A stretch of DNA of 42,460 nt from a virus. Both the position numbers and the translations under genes were made by a program. The notes beneath the pieces were generated by a model. It saw only the letters and a program-made list of their open reading frames with translations, ran no database searches and was not told the origin of the DNA. The stretch spans positions 1-42,460 of IMG/VR virus record IMGVR_UViG_3300037041_001947; one strand, given 5' to 3'. Of the stretch, positions 1-7,056 are shown piece by piece (position 1 is the first letter of the stretch; each line of letters opens with the position of its first letter).

Positions 1-521
1 CCAGTTGCTCCAGTGGCTCCTGTCGTTCCGGCACCTGTAGCACCTGTTGAACCAACAGATCCGGTTGCTCCAGTTGAACCAGTTGCACCGACAAGTCCTG
101 CACTTCCAGTGGCTCCAGTTCCACCGACAGTACCTGCTCCAGTGGCTCCTGTAGCTCCGGTAAATCCTGCACCAGTGGCTCCTTGAGAACCTGTAGCTCC
201 TTGACCTCCAGCAACTCCGGTGTTTCCAATAATACCTTGTGGTCCAGTTGGTCCAGTTGTTCCTTGAGAACCAGTTGCTCCTTGTGCACCAGTATTTCCT
301 TCTGCTCCTTGAGAACCAGTAGCACCTGTTGCGCCTAATGAACCAGTTGGTCCGGTAGCTCCGGTTATTCCTGCTCCAGTCGATCCGGCCGGTCCAGTAT
401 AACCAATAGAACCTGTAGCTCCAATCGATCCGGTAGCTCCTGTAGCTCCTTGTGGACCTGCTACGGTGAATGGAACCATCCGCTTTTTATTAAAATTTCT
501 TGTTTGATTAAATAACGACAT
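1..521 (-). CDS. Collagen-like tail fibre protein, N-terminal part (continues at the window end)
   Basis: Reading starts at the ATG at 521 ([13 protein letters not shown]...) and is open to base 1. After about 21 residues it becomes uninterrupted Gly-X-Y triplets ([12 protein letters not shown] types), the hallmark of a trimeric collagen-like stalk. Bases 1-140 repeat 42321-42460 in the same reading frame, so joining the ends gives one gene of about 710 residues (521 to 1, then 42320 to 40709). It lies directly downstream of the head-tail adaptor, which fits a tail fibre or appendage. Triplet copy number across the join is uncertain because repeats assemble poorly. Thr is very frequent in the Y position, as in bacterial collagen-like proteins that carry O-linked sugars. 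Confidence 0.85.
   Translation of the reverse strand, partial: MSLFNQTRNFNKKRMVPFTVAGPQGATGATGSIGATGSIGYTGPAGSTGAGITGATGPTGSLGATGATGSQGAEGNTGAQGATGSQGTTGPTGPQGIIGNTGVAGGQGATGSQGATGAGFTGATGATGAGTVGGTGATGSAGLVGATGSTGATGSVGSTGATGAGTTGATGAT
16..140. repeat. Terminal direct repeat, left copy
   Basis: Bases 16-140 are identical to 42336-42460; bases 1-15 match 42321-42335 except at positions 3 and 15. The simplest reading is that the window is a circular or circularly assembled genome whose ends overlap. Both copies lie in collagen-type repeats, so a repeat-driven join cannot be excluded. Confidence 0.85.
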
Positions 522-525
522 ATGT

Positions 526-1905
526 TTATCTTGTCGGCTTAAATATAAATTTACGATTTGGAGTTTCTTTTTGCTTCAATTTTAATACTCGCGCATCATA
601 TAAATCAAGCATTTTTTGGGCATCGCCGGTAATAGCACCATTTGCTTGTCTAATTAAAAATTTAGCAGCTAAATAATAATGAAGCAATGAAGCATCGGGT
701 ACAACCACTTCATCTGAATCTTTTGTTATTTGTAATTGTTTCTTGTAATAATCCAAATAGTAATTTCGATTATCATATACTCCTGATGTCATTGGCCAGT
801 GCCACAGATAACCTGAGTGAACGGTATAATATGTAGGAAGACCAGCTCCACCTGCTTGTTGGAATGCCGTCTGTCCAGCATCATTTGTCGTTGTCGAAGC
901 ACTCATTGTAAGTGTTCCTGTACTTCTATCATTTGCTGAATATGTATATGTATTTTCTCCAATAAGAATCGATCCAGAATCAGTAAAATCACTTGTATCT
1001 ACTAAAACAATACTCGTACTTCCTACTATGATTGGTGTAGTTAAATCAGAATATGCAATACCTTGTATTAATGCGTTAAATTCTTCTTTATCTACCCAAA
1101 TCATTTCTTGTTCTTTTCCAATTCTGAATGTATAAACTGATTTTGTTGTATTCTGATCATCACAATCATCCGGTAATGCAATTTTCCATTGACCAGTGGA
1201 TGTTTCGCCGATTATTGTATCAAATGCCTGCATAAACGACCAACGTTTAAATTCTCGTAATACTTCCATTTGACACATATCAATCATTTGAAAAGCAAAT
1301 TCATCACTAAATACTTCACTCTGCGTTTGGTTAATCAATCCAAGCGCACCGTCTATAATACTTCTTGCAGAATAAATTGTGTATGCAGTGATTGGAGACG
1401 GATCTGAATAAGCAGAAAATGATGATGTAATAGAATTTTTCCATCGAGCAAAGTAATATCCAGCACTTGCTGCAACATCGTTATATTCTGTATTTAATTG
1501 ATTTCCAGCGATTGTTATAACAGATCCCAATACAGTTTTTGCTCCAGCGACAGTTGCGGCATTTGATATTTCCACTTGGTCATAAGACATAACAGTCACT
1601 GGAGTTCCAGCTGTATGTGTAAATCTTAAATTATTTGCTAGTGTGATTGATGAACCACTTGGTGCTGTACTTCCGTGTGTCTTTATAATTTCCGTATTTT
1701 GATTTCCTAATTCTCCAATTAAGAGAATTTGATTGATTGCAAAATTCAGAATATTACCCACTTCAATAGATGCTGTCGCTGTAAGTGCGTCTGTAGTTAG
1801 AAATGTTTGAGCTGGTGGGTCAATCAACATATCCTGAGTTGGAACTCGAACGGGTTGATTTTGTCTACCATATCTCAATAAAATTTTAGGTCGTACTTGT
1901 GACAT
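526..1905 (-). CDS. Head-to-tail connector (adaptor) protein with an inserted beta domain
   Basis: 459 residues. The segment around residues 180-260 is helical and Trp/Phe-rich ([15 protein letters not shown] ... [14 protein letters not shown]), and near 390-440 there is an aromatic stretch followed by a helical [11 protein letters not shown] segment. This pattern is typical of phage gp4/gp11-type adaptors that sit under the portal. Residues 1-170 and about 285-345 are Ser/Thr/Gly-rich beta-type insertions, probably Ig-like decorations. Its place between capsid genes and the fibre gene supports an adaptor role. The assignment rests on gene order and helical pattern, not on a signature motif. 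Confidence 0.55.
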   Translation of the reverse strand: MSQVRPKILLRYGRQNQPVRVPTQDMLIDPPAQTFLTTDALTATASIEVGNILNFAINQILLIGELGNQNTEIIKTHGSTAPSGSSITLANNLRFTHTAGTPVTVMSYDQVEISNAATVAGAKTVLGSVITIAGNQLNTEYNDVAASAGYYFARWKNSITSSFSAYSDPSPITAYTIYSARSIIDGALGLINQTQSEVFSDEFAFQMIDMCQMEVLREFKRWSFMQAFDTIIGETSTGQWKIALPDDCDDQNTTKSVYTFRIGKEQEMIWVDKEEFNALIQGIAYSDLTTPIIVGSTSIVLVDTSDFTDSGSILIGENTYTYSANDRSTGTLTMSASTTTNDAGQTAFQQAGGAGLPTYYTVHSGYLWHWPMTSGVYDNRNYYLDYYKKQLQITKDSDEVVVPDASLLHYYLAAKFLIRQANGAITGDAQKMLDLYDARVLKLKQKETPNRKFIFKPTR

Positions 1906-1909
1906 GCTT

Positions 1910-2368
1910 TTAAGCCTTTAATAATGTTGGGCATTCTTTCTTATGTCTCTTTGTTTTTGCTCCACATAGAAGACATTTGACTGTTAATCCTTCCATCTCG
2001 ATTTCTTCTTCCTCAACCTGTACAGGTGTTTCCTGGATGACTTCAGGTGAATTTTCAGGTGTAAGTTGATTATCTATATTGACTACTTCTTCGGATTCAA
2101 TATTTTCAACAGTTTGCTGAAAGATAGTCGGCCGTTTGGCCGCGGTCCTTTCATCTACTATTTTTTGCCACTTAGCTTCTTCTTCAGGTGTCTTGATATC
2201 AGGAATATCACCGACATAAACGGGTTGTTCAAGAGGAGAGACTGCTAATTTAGCATTGAGTATCTCTTGAATGAGCTCTTCTTCATCTTTTTCATGTATA
2301 TCAATTAAACGAAGTTTAGTGATTGAATAAGTGCTGAGCTCTTCTCTAGTTGGGAATGATGAACGCAT
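1910..2368 (-). CDS. Unknown late protein with C-terminal zinc-ribbon-like motif
   Basis: 152 residues, not recognised. The middle is strongly acidic (about residues 90-126, rich in Glu, Val and Thr). The last 25 residues hold CLLCGAKTKRHKKECP, a C-x2-C ... H/C pattern able to bind one zinc ion. It ends four bases before the adaptor start and sits in the late operon, so it is probably a minor virion or assembly factor. No SD is visible; the leader is an A/T-only run before the ATG. Confidence 0.6.
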   Translation of the reverse strand: MRSSFPTREELSTYSITKLRLIDIHEKDEEELIQEILNAKLAVSPLEQPVYVGDIPDIKTPEEEAKWQKIVDERTAAKRPTIFQQTVENIESEEVVNIDNQLTPENSPEVIQETPVQVEEEEIEMEGLTVKCLLCGAKTKRHKKECPTLLKA

Positions 2369-2382
2369 ATATATTTTTTTAA

Positions 2383-2754
2383 TTACGAAATTACATTATG
2401 CATGATAACAGTGTATGTTCCATCTGTGGTCATGTCCAATTTAACACGGACATATTCGAAATGGTCTCCATGTGGCACAAATAAGAAAGCAGAGGTGTTG
2501 GTACTGAGAGTAAGCGATGCCACTCTTGTATCATTCTGTCCGTTCGTATTTGTTACGTTTGTAGTAAGTCGGTTGTATTGAACCCAATTAGTGCCGTCAT
2601 TTGAAATTTCAACTGTTAAAATTCCATTTCCAGTACTAATCCCGCTTGCTATAAACTGAAATGACATTGCTTCTCTGTCTCCAACTACAAAGTATTCGCT
2701 TGTAGTATCTGCAACAGCAGCATCAATCATTTTAATAGCTTTTGTATAAGACAT
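2383..2754 (-). CDS. Small beta-sandwich virion protein
   Basis: 123 residues. The sequence is almost entirely alternating polar/hydrophobic beta strands, with VEISNDGTNWVQYNRL resembling the discoidin/jelly-roll-like modules of head or tail decoration proteins, and it ends in short strands (YTVIMHNVIS). No Cys, membrane segment or signal. Its place between capsid and adaptor genes suggests a decoration or connector-associated protein. The family was not recognised. Confidence 0.55.
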   Translation of the reverse strand: MSYTKAIKMIDAAVADTTSEYFVVGDREAMSFQFIASGISTGNGILTVEISNDGTNWVQYNRLTTNVTNTNGQNDTRVASLTLSTNTSAFLFVPHGDHFEYVRVKLDMTTDGTYTVIMHNVIS

Positions 2755-2777
2755 TTTAATTCTATTAGTTATTAAGG

Positions 2778-2798
2778 GCGGTTTTTGAATAGAACCGC
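2778..2798 (-). other. Short intergenic hairpin
   Basis: GCGGTT (2778-2783) pairs with AACCGC (2793-2798) in the 60-base gap between the beta-helix protein and the small beta-sandwich protein. No clear T-run follows on the minus strand, so it may be a processing or partial-termination site rather than a strong terminator. Confidence 0.35.
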
Positions 2799-2814
2799 AA
2801 AACTATTTGCAAAA

Positions 2815-3792
2815 TTAGGCCGCGTTTACAGAAATACCAGTTGCATCACTATATGCAGGTCCGGCAACTATTACTCCGGTTGAAGTAGAAAGTTTCGTAC
2901 ATCCAACAGCAGCACAGTCTTTTAAGATAATATTACCAACGTCAAGAGTAGCTCCAGTTACAACAGCGGCAGCAGGAGTAGCAGCAGCATTCTTAGCATT
3001 GATAAACATACAATCTTTGAAAGTCATCATACGTTCTACATCTGCACTAGCAGCTGCGTAAACAAACGCGGTAGTAGTTCCACCAGCATTTCTCCAGAAT
3101 AAGCAATTCTGAAAGTAATTGTCTCTCATTACTAATCCGCTACCAACTTGACCATTGGCCAAGCGAACACATGGATGAATAACGTTTCCAACAACTGCAT
3201 CGGCTAATGAACCAAAGGTACAATTATAGAATTGAGCAGAATCTCCGTTGTCTAATAATTCACAAGATGTTGCTCCATTTAACAAAGTTGAGCGATAGAA
3301 TTCACAGTTTGTATATACTGCATATTCACCACCTTCAGCTACCACAGATAACGCTTGAGCAACTGAATTGTTCTGAGTGAACTTGATATTTGTGAATGTA
3401 TTACCACTTCCTGTATTCTTGATAACAGCAATATCTGTAGCAACAGCAGTTACACCCATAGAAATCTTTGTGCGTTGACCGTATAAACGTTGACCAACAC
3501 CAAGACCAATGAAGTGCACTTTATTTTTTGCTACAGTAAGCATTGCTGCAAGAGGATGATTGCTTCCAGCAGCCAAAGCAATTACATCATTGTGGTTTGT
3601 AACTACTCGGCTATAAGCAAATTCTACGGTTTTAAAAGCAGATGCTAATGAAAGTCCGTCGTTTCCATCTGAACCATTGTCATAGTCCACGAAATAAACA
3701 GTTCCAGTAGTCGTTGGAATAGTTCCACCTCCATAAACAGGAAGACCGAAACTTGCAACGCCATTTGGAAAATTAGTGAGATTTGATAACAT
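2815..3792 (-). CDS. Beta-helix virion protein (head fibre or appendage-like)
   Basis: 325 residues. After a short N-terminus (MLSNLTNFPNGVASFGLPVY) comes YFVDYDNGSDGNDG ... AFKTVEFA, the entry motif of many right-handed parallel beta-helix proteins. It is followed by repeating short strands with FTNIKFTQN, VYTNCEFYRS and FKDCMFINA rungs with inward Asn and Cys. Such proteins form surface fibres or bind or cleave glycans. No clear catalytic residues were identified. It overlaps the upstream endonuclease gene by 20 bases and belongs to the capsid operon. Confidence 0.6.
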   Translation of the reverse strand: MLSNLTNFPNGVASFGLPVYGGGTIPTTTGTVYFVDYDNGSDGNDGLSLASAFKTVEFAYSRVVTNHNDVIALAAGSNHPLAAMLTVAKNKVHFIGLGVGQRLYGQRTKISMGVTAVATDIAVIKNTGSGNTFTNIKFTQNNSVAQALSVVAEGGEYAVYTNCEFYRSTLLNGATSCELLDNGDSAQFYNCTFGSLADAVVGNVIHPCVRLANGQVGSGLVMRDNYFQNCLFWRNAGGTTTAFVYAAASADVERMMTFKDCMFINAKNAAATPAAAVVTGATLDVGNIILKDCAAVGCTKLSTSTGVIVAGPAYSDATGISVNAA

Positions 3793-4057
3793 AGTTTTGT
3801 ATATTAATTGTTTTTACTTGATTATTTGGTATGTGAATTGGAATATATCCTTCTTTTACCAGCATTACATTTTTATCTGTATCTTGTTTATGTCCATCTA
3901 TATCTATCGCATATTTGCCGATTATGAAGTCTACTTCTCTTCCACATATTATTCGTTTTGTACTAAACTTTATTTTTGATTGCTTTAATCGCTCTCCAAA
4001 TATTCGTTCAGCTTTAGTCGAATGTCCTTTTACTAATTTCTTAAGTTGATAACGCAT
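3773..4057 (-). CDS. Small DUF559/Vsr-like endonuclease
   Basis: 94 residues. It shows the compact core of the DUF559/very-short-patch-repair type PD-(D/E)XK fold: an N-terminal helix with Glu17 (AERIF), EVDFII with Asp43, then YAIDIDGHKQDTDK with Asp52/Asp54 and His56, and the closing strand GYIPIHI. Free-standing copies in phages often act as homing-type nucleases. It is wedged between the major capsid gene and the beta-helix gene, a common landing place for selfish endonucleases, and its 3' end overlaps the next start by 20 bases. Nuclease activity is inferred from these motifs. Confidence 0.6.
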   Translation of the reverse strand: MRYQLKKLVKGHSTKAERIFGERLKQSKIKFSTKRIICGREVDFIIGKYAIDIDGHKQDTDKNVMLVKEGYIPIHIPNNQVKTINIQNYVIKSH

Positions 4058-4101
4058 TTATCTGTGACCTTGTCTTGGCGTTAAAGATTCAGGTATATTG
4101 A

Positions 4102-4131
4102 TGGCCGTGTTGAGTGATAAACCCACGGCCA
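4102..4131 (-). other. Hairpin downstream of the major capsid gene
   Basis: TGGCCGTG (4102-4109) and CACGGCCA (4124-4131) form a perfect 8-bp stem with a 14-base loop, nine bases after the capsid protein stop. The minus-strand sequence after it (TCAATATACC) lacks a T-run, so it is more likely an mRNA-stabilising or partial stop element that keeps capsid mRNA in excess than a full terminator. Confidence 0.5.
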
Positions 4132-4139
4132 GGTTCAAT

Positions 4140-5063
4140 TTAGCTAGTAGCAGCAGATCCGATAGCCCATTGCCAAGATTGGAAACCAGGTCTAAACATG
4201 GTAGAACCAGTATAAACTTTGGTACCGTTGTTGATAACTTTGTCGTCATCGAACTTCGGTCTCCAACCCCAAATCAAGTAAGCCATATAGGAAGCTCTCT
4301 CTAAGTCCACGAGGAACCAATATTTGCTATATGCAGCAGGAATCCAGTTTGCAACTACGATATCCAACATGCCTTGGCCGTTGAACACATTAGTTACTCT
4401 GTTCGCGGAATCAGGATTTCCAATGGACCTAATAACTTCTTCAGCTCTTTCCTTGTTCTCCCGAGCAACGATTAAGCGAAGTTTTTTAGTAGGAAGCATT
4501 TGAATACCTTTGTCGTCACGAAAACGATCCATTTTTTGCATTGCATCTTTTAAGTTGTCGTAAGAAAGAGGAGCAGTGCCTAACGAATTGCTCTGTGTAG
4601 AACCATCCAACATTGGGTGGTCAGTTGCGTATAGAGCTTTAGTATCGCCACCTGTAAAGAAAGTAGTACCAAAACCAAGATAGTGAATCTTAGCTGCATC
4701 AGTATCGATACGAGCGTTGACTGCGTTTGCTACACCGCCGACCAAGTTATTAATCTTGGGCCAGAGGTTAAAGCGAAGCATTTCTTCGGTAATATCAATT
4801 GATTTAGTAAACTTAATTGGTGTGATAGTTACTCCACCAGCATCCTGAACATCTTCTCTGTTATAGGGTTCTTTTTCACCAGTTGCTTGTGCAATGCCAA
4901 GTCCGGTATAATTCTCAAGCTTGGTGTCGAGAATTTCAGCAGTGTAGTCCGTTAATCCGAGGTTTTTGTATTCAAGAGTCTTGGACAGTTGAGTGTCCTT
5001 TTCATCCCAAATCCTGCGAATGCGGGGGTCTGCTAACGTAAATAACCGTTGTAAATCAGCCAT
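4140..5063 (-). CDS. Major capsid protein (HK97-fold, inferred)
   Basis: 307 residues. The order portal, scaffold, decoration, this gene is canonical. Its sequence reads like the gpT-type capsid group: an N-terminal arm with RLFTLADPRIRRIWDEKD, a central GGVTITPIKFTKSIDITEEM strand and helix, HYLGFGTTF ... ATDHPMLDG, and a C-terminal WRPKFDDDK ... FRPGFQSWQWA strand pair. No cleavable prodomain is evident; scaffolding is supplied by a separate gene. It is followed by a hairpin, consistent with high-level expression. Confidence 0.8.
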   Translation of the reverse strand: MADLQRLFTLADPRIRRIWDEKDTQLSKTLEYKNLGLTDYTAEILDTKLENYTGLGIAQATGEKEPYNREDVQDAGGVTITPIKFTKSIDITEEMLRFNLWPKINNLVGGVANAVNARIDTDAAKIHYLGFGTTFFTGGDTKALYATDHPMLDGSTQSNSLGTAPLSYDNLKDAMQKMDRFRDDKGIQMLPTKKLRLIVARENKERAEEVIRSIGNPDSANRVTNVFNGQGMLDIVVANWIPAAYSKYWFLVDLERASYMAYLIWGWRPKFDDDKVINNGTKVYTGSTMFRPGFQSWQWAIGSAATS

Positions 5064-5067
5064 TTAA

Positions 5068-5568
5068 TTAGGTGTTTGACTTGACATTAAACACTTTAAC
5101 GAATTTGAACAGTCCTTGTCTCAAACCAGATCCAGCACCAGTGCCACCTTCAGCGCTTGGGTCGACTTTAGTGCAAAGAACGATCCTGGCAGAGCCAGTC
5201 ATCGCACCAGCGTTGGTGTCAACCTGCTGAGCGCCAGTGGTACCTGTTATTTTAAAATAGGCACCAACAGAAGTGAGAGGCGACATATCGGAATTTGTGC
5301 CCATTAAAAACTCATAGTCCTGGTCTACAGGAATATAAGGCGGAGTAACTTTAGCAACGGTTTCGTTGGTAGAAGTCATCGTCTGAGTTTTTTGGACAAC
5401 ACCGATTACGCTATCACTAGCGCCAGCAACTTTAAGTCCATCAGAAGCATCAACAGTAGCAATATCACCTTGGGTGAATACTTCACTGTTTTTGCCAATA
5501 ATAGAATAGGCAAAGTTTACCGGGTTGTTAGGAGATTTGAACAGTTCAGCGCCATAAATTGTACGCAT
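5068..5568 (-). CDS. Head decoration/stabilisation-type protein
   Basis: 166 residues, small and beta-rich, placed immediately upstream of the capsid gene (five-base gap). It contains VFTQGDIATVDASDGLKVAGASDSVIGVVQ, a barrel-like pattern seen in capsid-associated decoration proteins, and a glycine-rich segment GGTGAGSG near the end. No Cys-based motifs except one Cys. The role is inferred from size and position between scaffold and capsid genes. Confidence 0.6.
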   Translation of the reverse strand: MRTIYGAELFKSPNNPVNFAYSIIGKNSEVFTQGDIATVDASDGLKVAGASDSVIGVVQKTQTMTSTNETVAKVTPPYIPVDQDYEFLMGTNSDMSPLTSVGAYFKITGTTGAQQVDTNAGAMTGSARIVLCTKVDPSAEGGTGAGSGLRQGLFKFVKVFNVKSNT

Positions 5569-5615
5569 AAATGTTTAAGTCCTTAATTATTTATTAAAAG
5601 TTCTATTCGGCCTTG

Positions 5616-6350
5616 TTATATCTGTTTCTTGTCCTGAGTCTGTTTCATTTCGACCCATTCCTGAGGAGTCATACCCCACTTGCTTAATTGGAGAATATCC
5701 GCTTGAGTAAGTTTAGGCATTCGTTGACGCTCATTTGATTCAGAATAACCAGTAGAACCATACGATATTGCGGGTTCAGTAAATAGATTTGCATTTTCAG
5801 CATCCTCTATTCGACGTGAATTCGCAACTTGAAGAAGTTCATCATGAAACACTGCCGCATAGGATTTGTTTAAATCCAACAGAACACCTTCTTTAGTACG
5901 CTCTGATGCTGTTTTGATTTTATCATAAACATCCATCATCTCTTGAAGCTTTTCAGGCTTTTTTGCTAAAGCAGGTTTATTGCTTAAGAATTCTTTAAGA
6001 GCAAATGTTCTTATTTCCTTCTTTTCCTTTTCCAATTCGTCCTGTACAGGTTGAACTTTAGCATTGATGTGGTCGTTCCAAGCTTTAGAACTAGGATCGT
6101 TTAAATCAATTTTGAGTGATGTATCATCTACAATCTCTTCCTTGATTTCTTTCTTAGCTTTTCGCTTGGCCTGCAGTTCTGCTTCTGCTTCATCAATAGC
6201 TTTTTGCAAATTGGTTAAGTGCAGTTGTTTCTTCGTAGCTTCTTCTTCTATTTTTTTGTCCTCTGATTCTTTTTCAGAATCATTCTCCGGTGGAACTTGA
6301 GTTTTTTTCTCTTCTTCACCGTTTATTACTTTATCCAATTCATCTTCCAT
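5616..6350 (-). CDS. Capsid scaffolding protein
   Basis: 244 residues, extremely charged and helical. Residues 1-75 are a Glu/Lys run (KVINGEEEKKTQVPPENDSEKE...), followed by coiled-coil heptads to about residue 180. A compact C-terminus has QADILQLSKWGMTPQEWVEMKQ, resembling the helix-turn-helix capsid-binding end of phage scaffolds. It precedes the decoration and capsid genes as in many podoviruses. No protease motif was seen, so scaffold release rather than cleavage is likely. Confidence 0.75.
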   Translation of the reverse strand: MEDELDKVINGEEEKKTQVPPENDSEKESEDKKIEEEATKKQLHLTNLQKAIDEAEAELQAKRKAKKEIKEEIVDDTSLKIDLNDPSSKAWNDHINAKVQPVQDELEKEKKEIRTFALKEFLSNKPALAKKPEKLQEMMDVYDKIKTASERTKEGVLLDLNKSYAAVFHDELLQVANSRRIEDAENANLFTEPAISYGSTGYSESNERQRMPKLTQADILQLSKWGMTPQEWVEMKQTQDKKQI

Positions 6351-6364
6351 GAGTTTACGATAGA

Positions 6365-6462
6365 TAACCCGCTACCGACGGGAATGGTTAATGATTGAGG
6401 TTTTTCGGTCCTCACTACTGGGAATAGGCTCGAGATGTTATTCCCATGAATGAGAACCGAAA
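6365..6462 (-). other. Structured leader in front of the scaffold gene
   Basis: The 119-base gap before the scaffold gene holds nested inverted repeats. TTTCGGTCCTCA (6403-6414) pairs with TGAGAACCGAAA (6451-6462) with one mismatch. Inside it GGGAATA (6420-6426) pairs with TATTCCC (6439-6445). A second small hairpin (CCCG 6368-6371 with CGGG 6379-6382) lies nearer the scaffold start. No T-run follows on either strand, so an mRNA processing or translation-control element is more likely than a terminator. Confidence 0.55.
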
Positions 6463-6469
6463 TGAGTAA

Positions 6470-6580
6470 TTACATTTTACCCATGTCTTCTTTCATTCCG
6501 AAGACTTTGGCTTTTGTTTTTTCAAAAGCTTTCTTATTAAAACCTTTTTTGGTTTTCTTTGTTTTCTTGACTTTCTTCAT
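6470..6580 (-). CDS. Tiny lysine-rich basic protein 1
   Basis: 36 residues, MKKVKKTKKTKKGFNKKAFE..., about 40 percent lysine with no acidic patch until the end (MKEDMGKM). It is the second of two consecutive very basic mini-genes between the portal-side gene and the scaffold. Likely roles are DNA condensation in the head or a nucleoprotein accessory; this is inference from composition and location. Lys codons mix AAA and AAG, and the frame is intact. Confidence 0.55.
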   Translation of the reverse strand: MKKVKKTKKTKKGFNKKAFEKTKAKVFGMKEDMGKM

Positions 6581-6599
6581 GTTGTTGATTATTTAAATG

Positions 6600-6677
6600 T
6601 TAACACTTCTTTTTAGAAACTTTCTTGACTACCTTCTTAACGACTTTCTTTGCTTTCGCTTTTCCAACTTTAGGCAT
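6600..6677 (-). CDS. Tiny lysine-rich basic protein 2
   Basis: 25 residues (MPKVGKAKAKKVVKKVVKK...), made of repeating K-K-V-V units ending SKKKC. It resembles the basic tails of histone-H1-like and viral core proteins. It starts 14 bases after the upstream gene's end and is followed by the other basic mini-gene 19 bases later, so the pair is probably co-translated with head genes. A packaged DNA-binding peptide is the favoured but unproven idea. Confidence 0.5.
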   Translation of the reverse strand: MPKVGKAKAKKVVKKVVKKVSKKKC

Positions 6678-6690
6678 TTGTATATAAAAA

Positions 6691-7056
6691 TTAATTGTTA
6701 GGTGTTTCTTTATTTGTTGCTTCGACCTTTAGTGATTGATTTCTAGCTTTTAATAAATTGATTTTCTCAAATGTTTCAAACGCTCTTCTTGCTTTTACCA
6801 ACAATTCTTTTAATGTAAGAATTCTACCTTTACCGAAATTCACATCTTCTATGTCTTTAGATTTTAACGCAGATGCTTTCGTTGCGATGTTTATCTGATT
6901 CTGCATATACTCTCTAAATCCTTTGTTGCCGTACATCTGTGCTAATCCATAATTCATCGCGTGATTGATATCATTCATCGGTTCTTTATACTCAGTCAAC
7001 GGAGGCATATTTGTAAGCTCTTCTATAAGCTTATTTATTTCTTCCATATCCTTCAT
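6691..7056 (-). CDS. Unknown helical head-region protein
   Basis: 121 residues, alpha-helical and charged (EEINKLIEELTNM ... LTLKELLVKARRAFETFEKINLLKARN). It overlaps the portal stop by four bases (ATGA), showing translational coupling to the portal gene. No motif was recognised. Position suggests a head assembly or portal-associated factor. Confidence 0.6.
   Translation of the reverse strand: MKDMEEINKLIEELTNMPPLTEYKEPMNDINHAMNYGLAQMYGNKGFREYMQNQINIATKASALKSKDIEDVNFGKGRILTLKELLVKARRAFETFEKINLLKARNQSLKVEATNKETPNN

Noticed and set aside
4058-4304. Short frames on both strands after the capsid gene
   Set aside because: They overlap the capsid C-terminus and the hairpin; no protein-like content.
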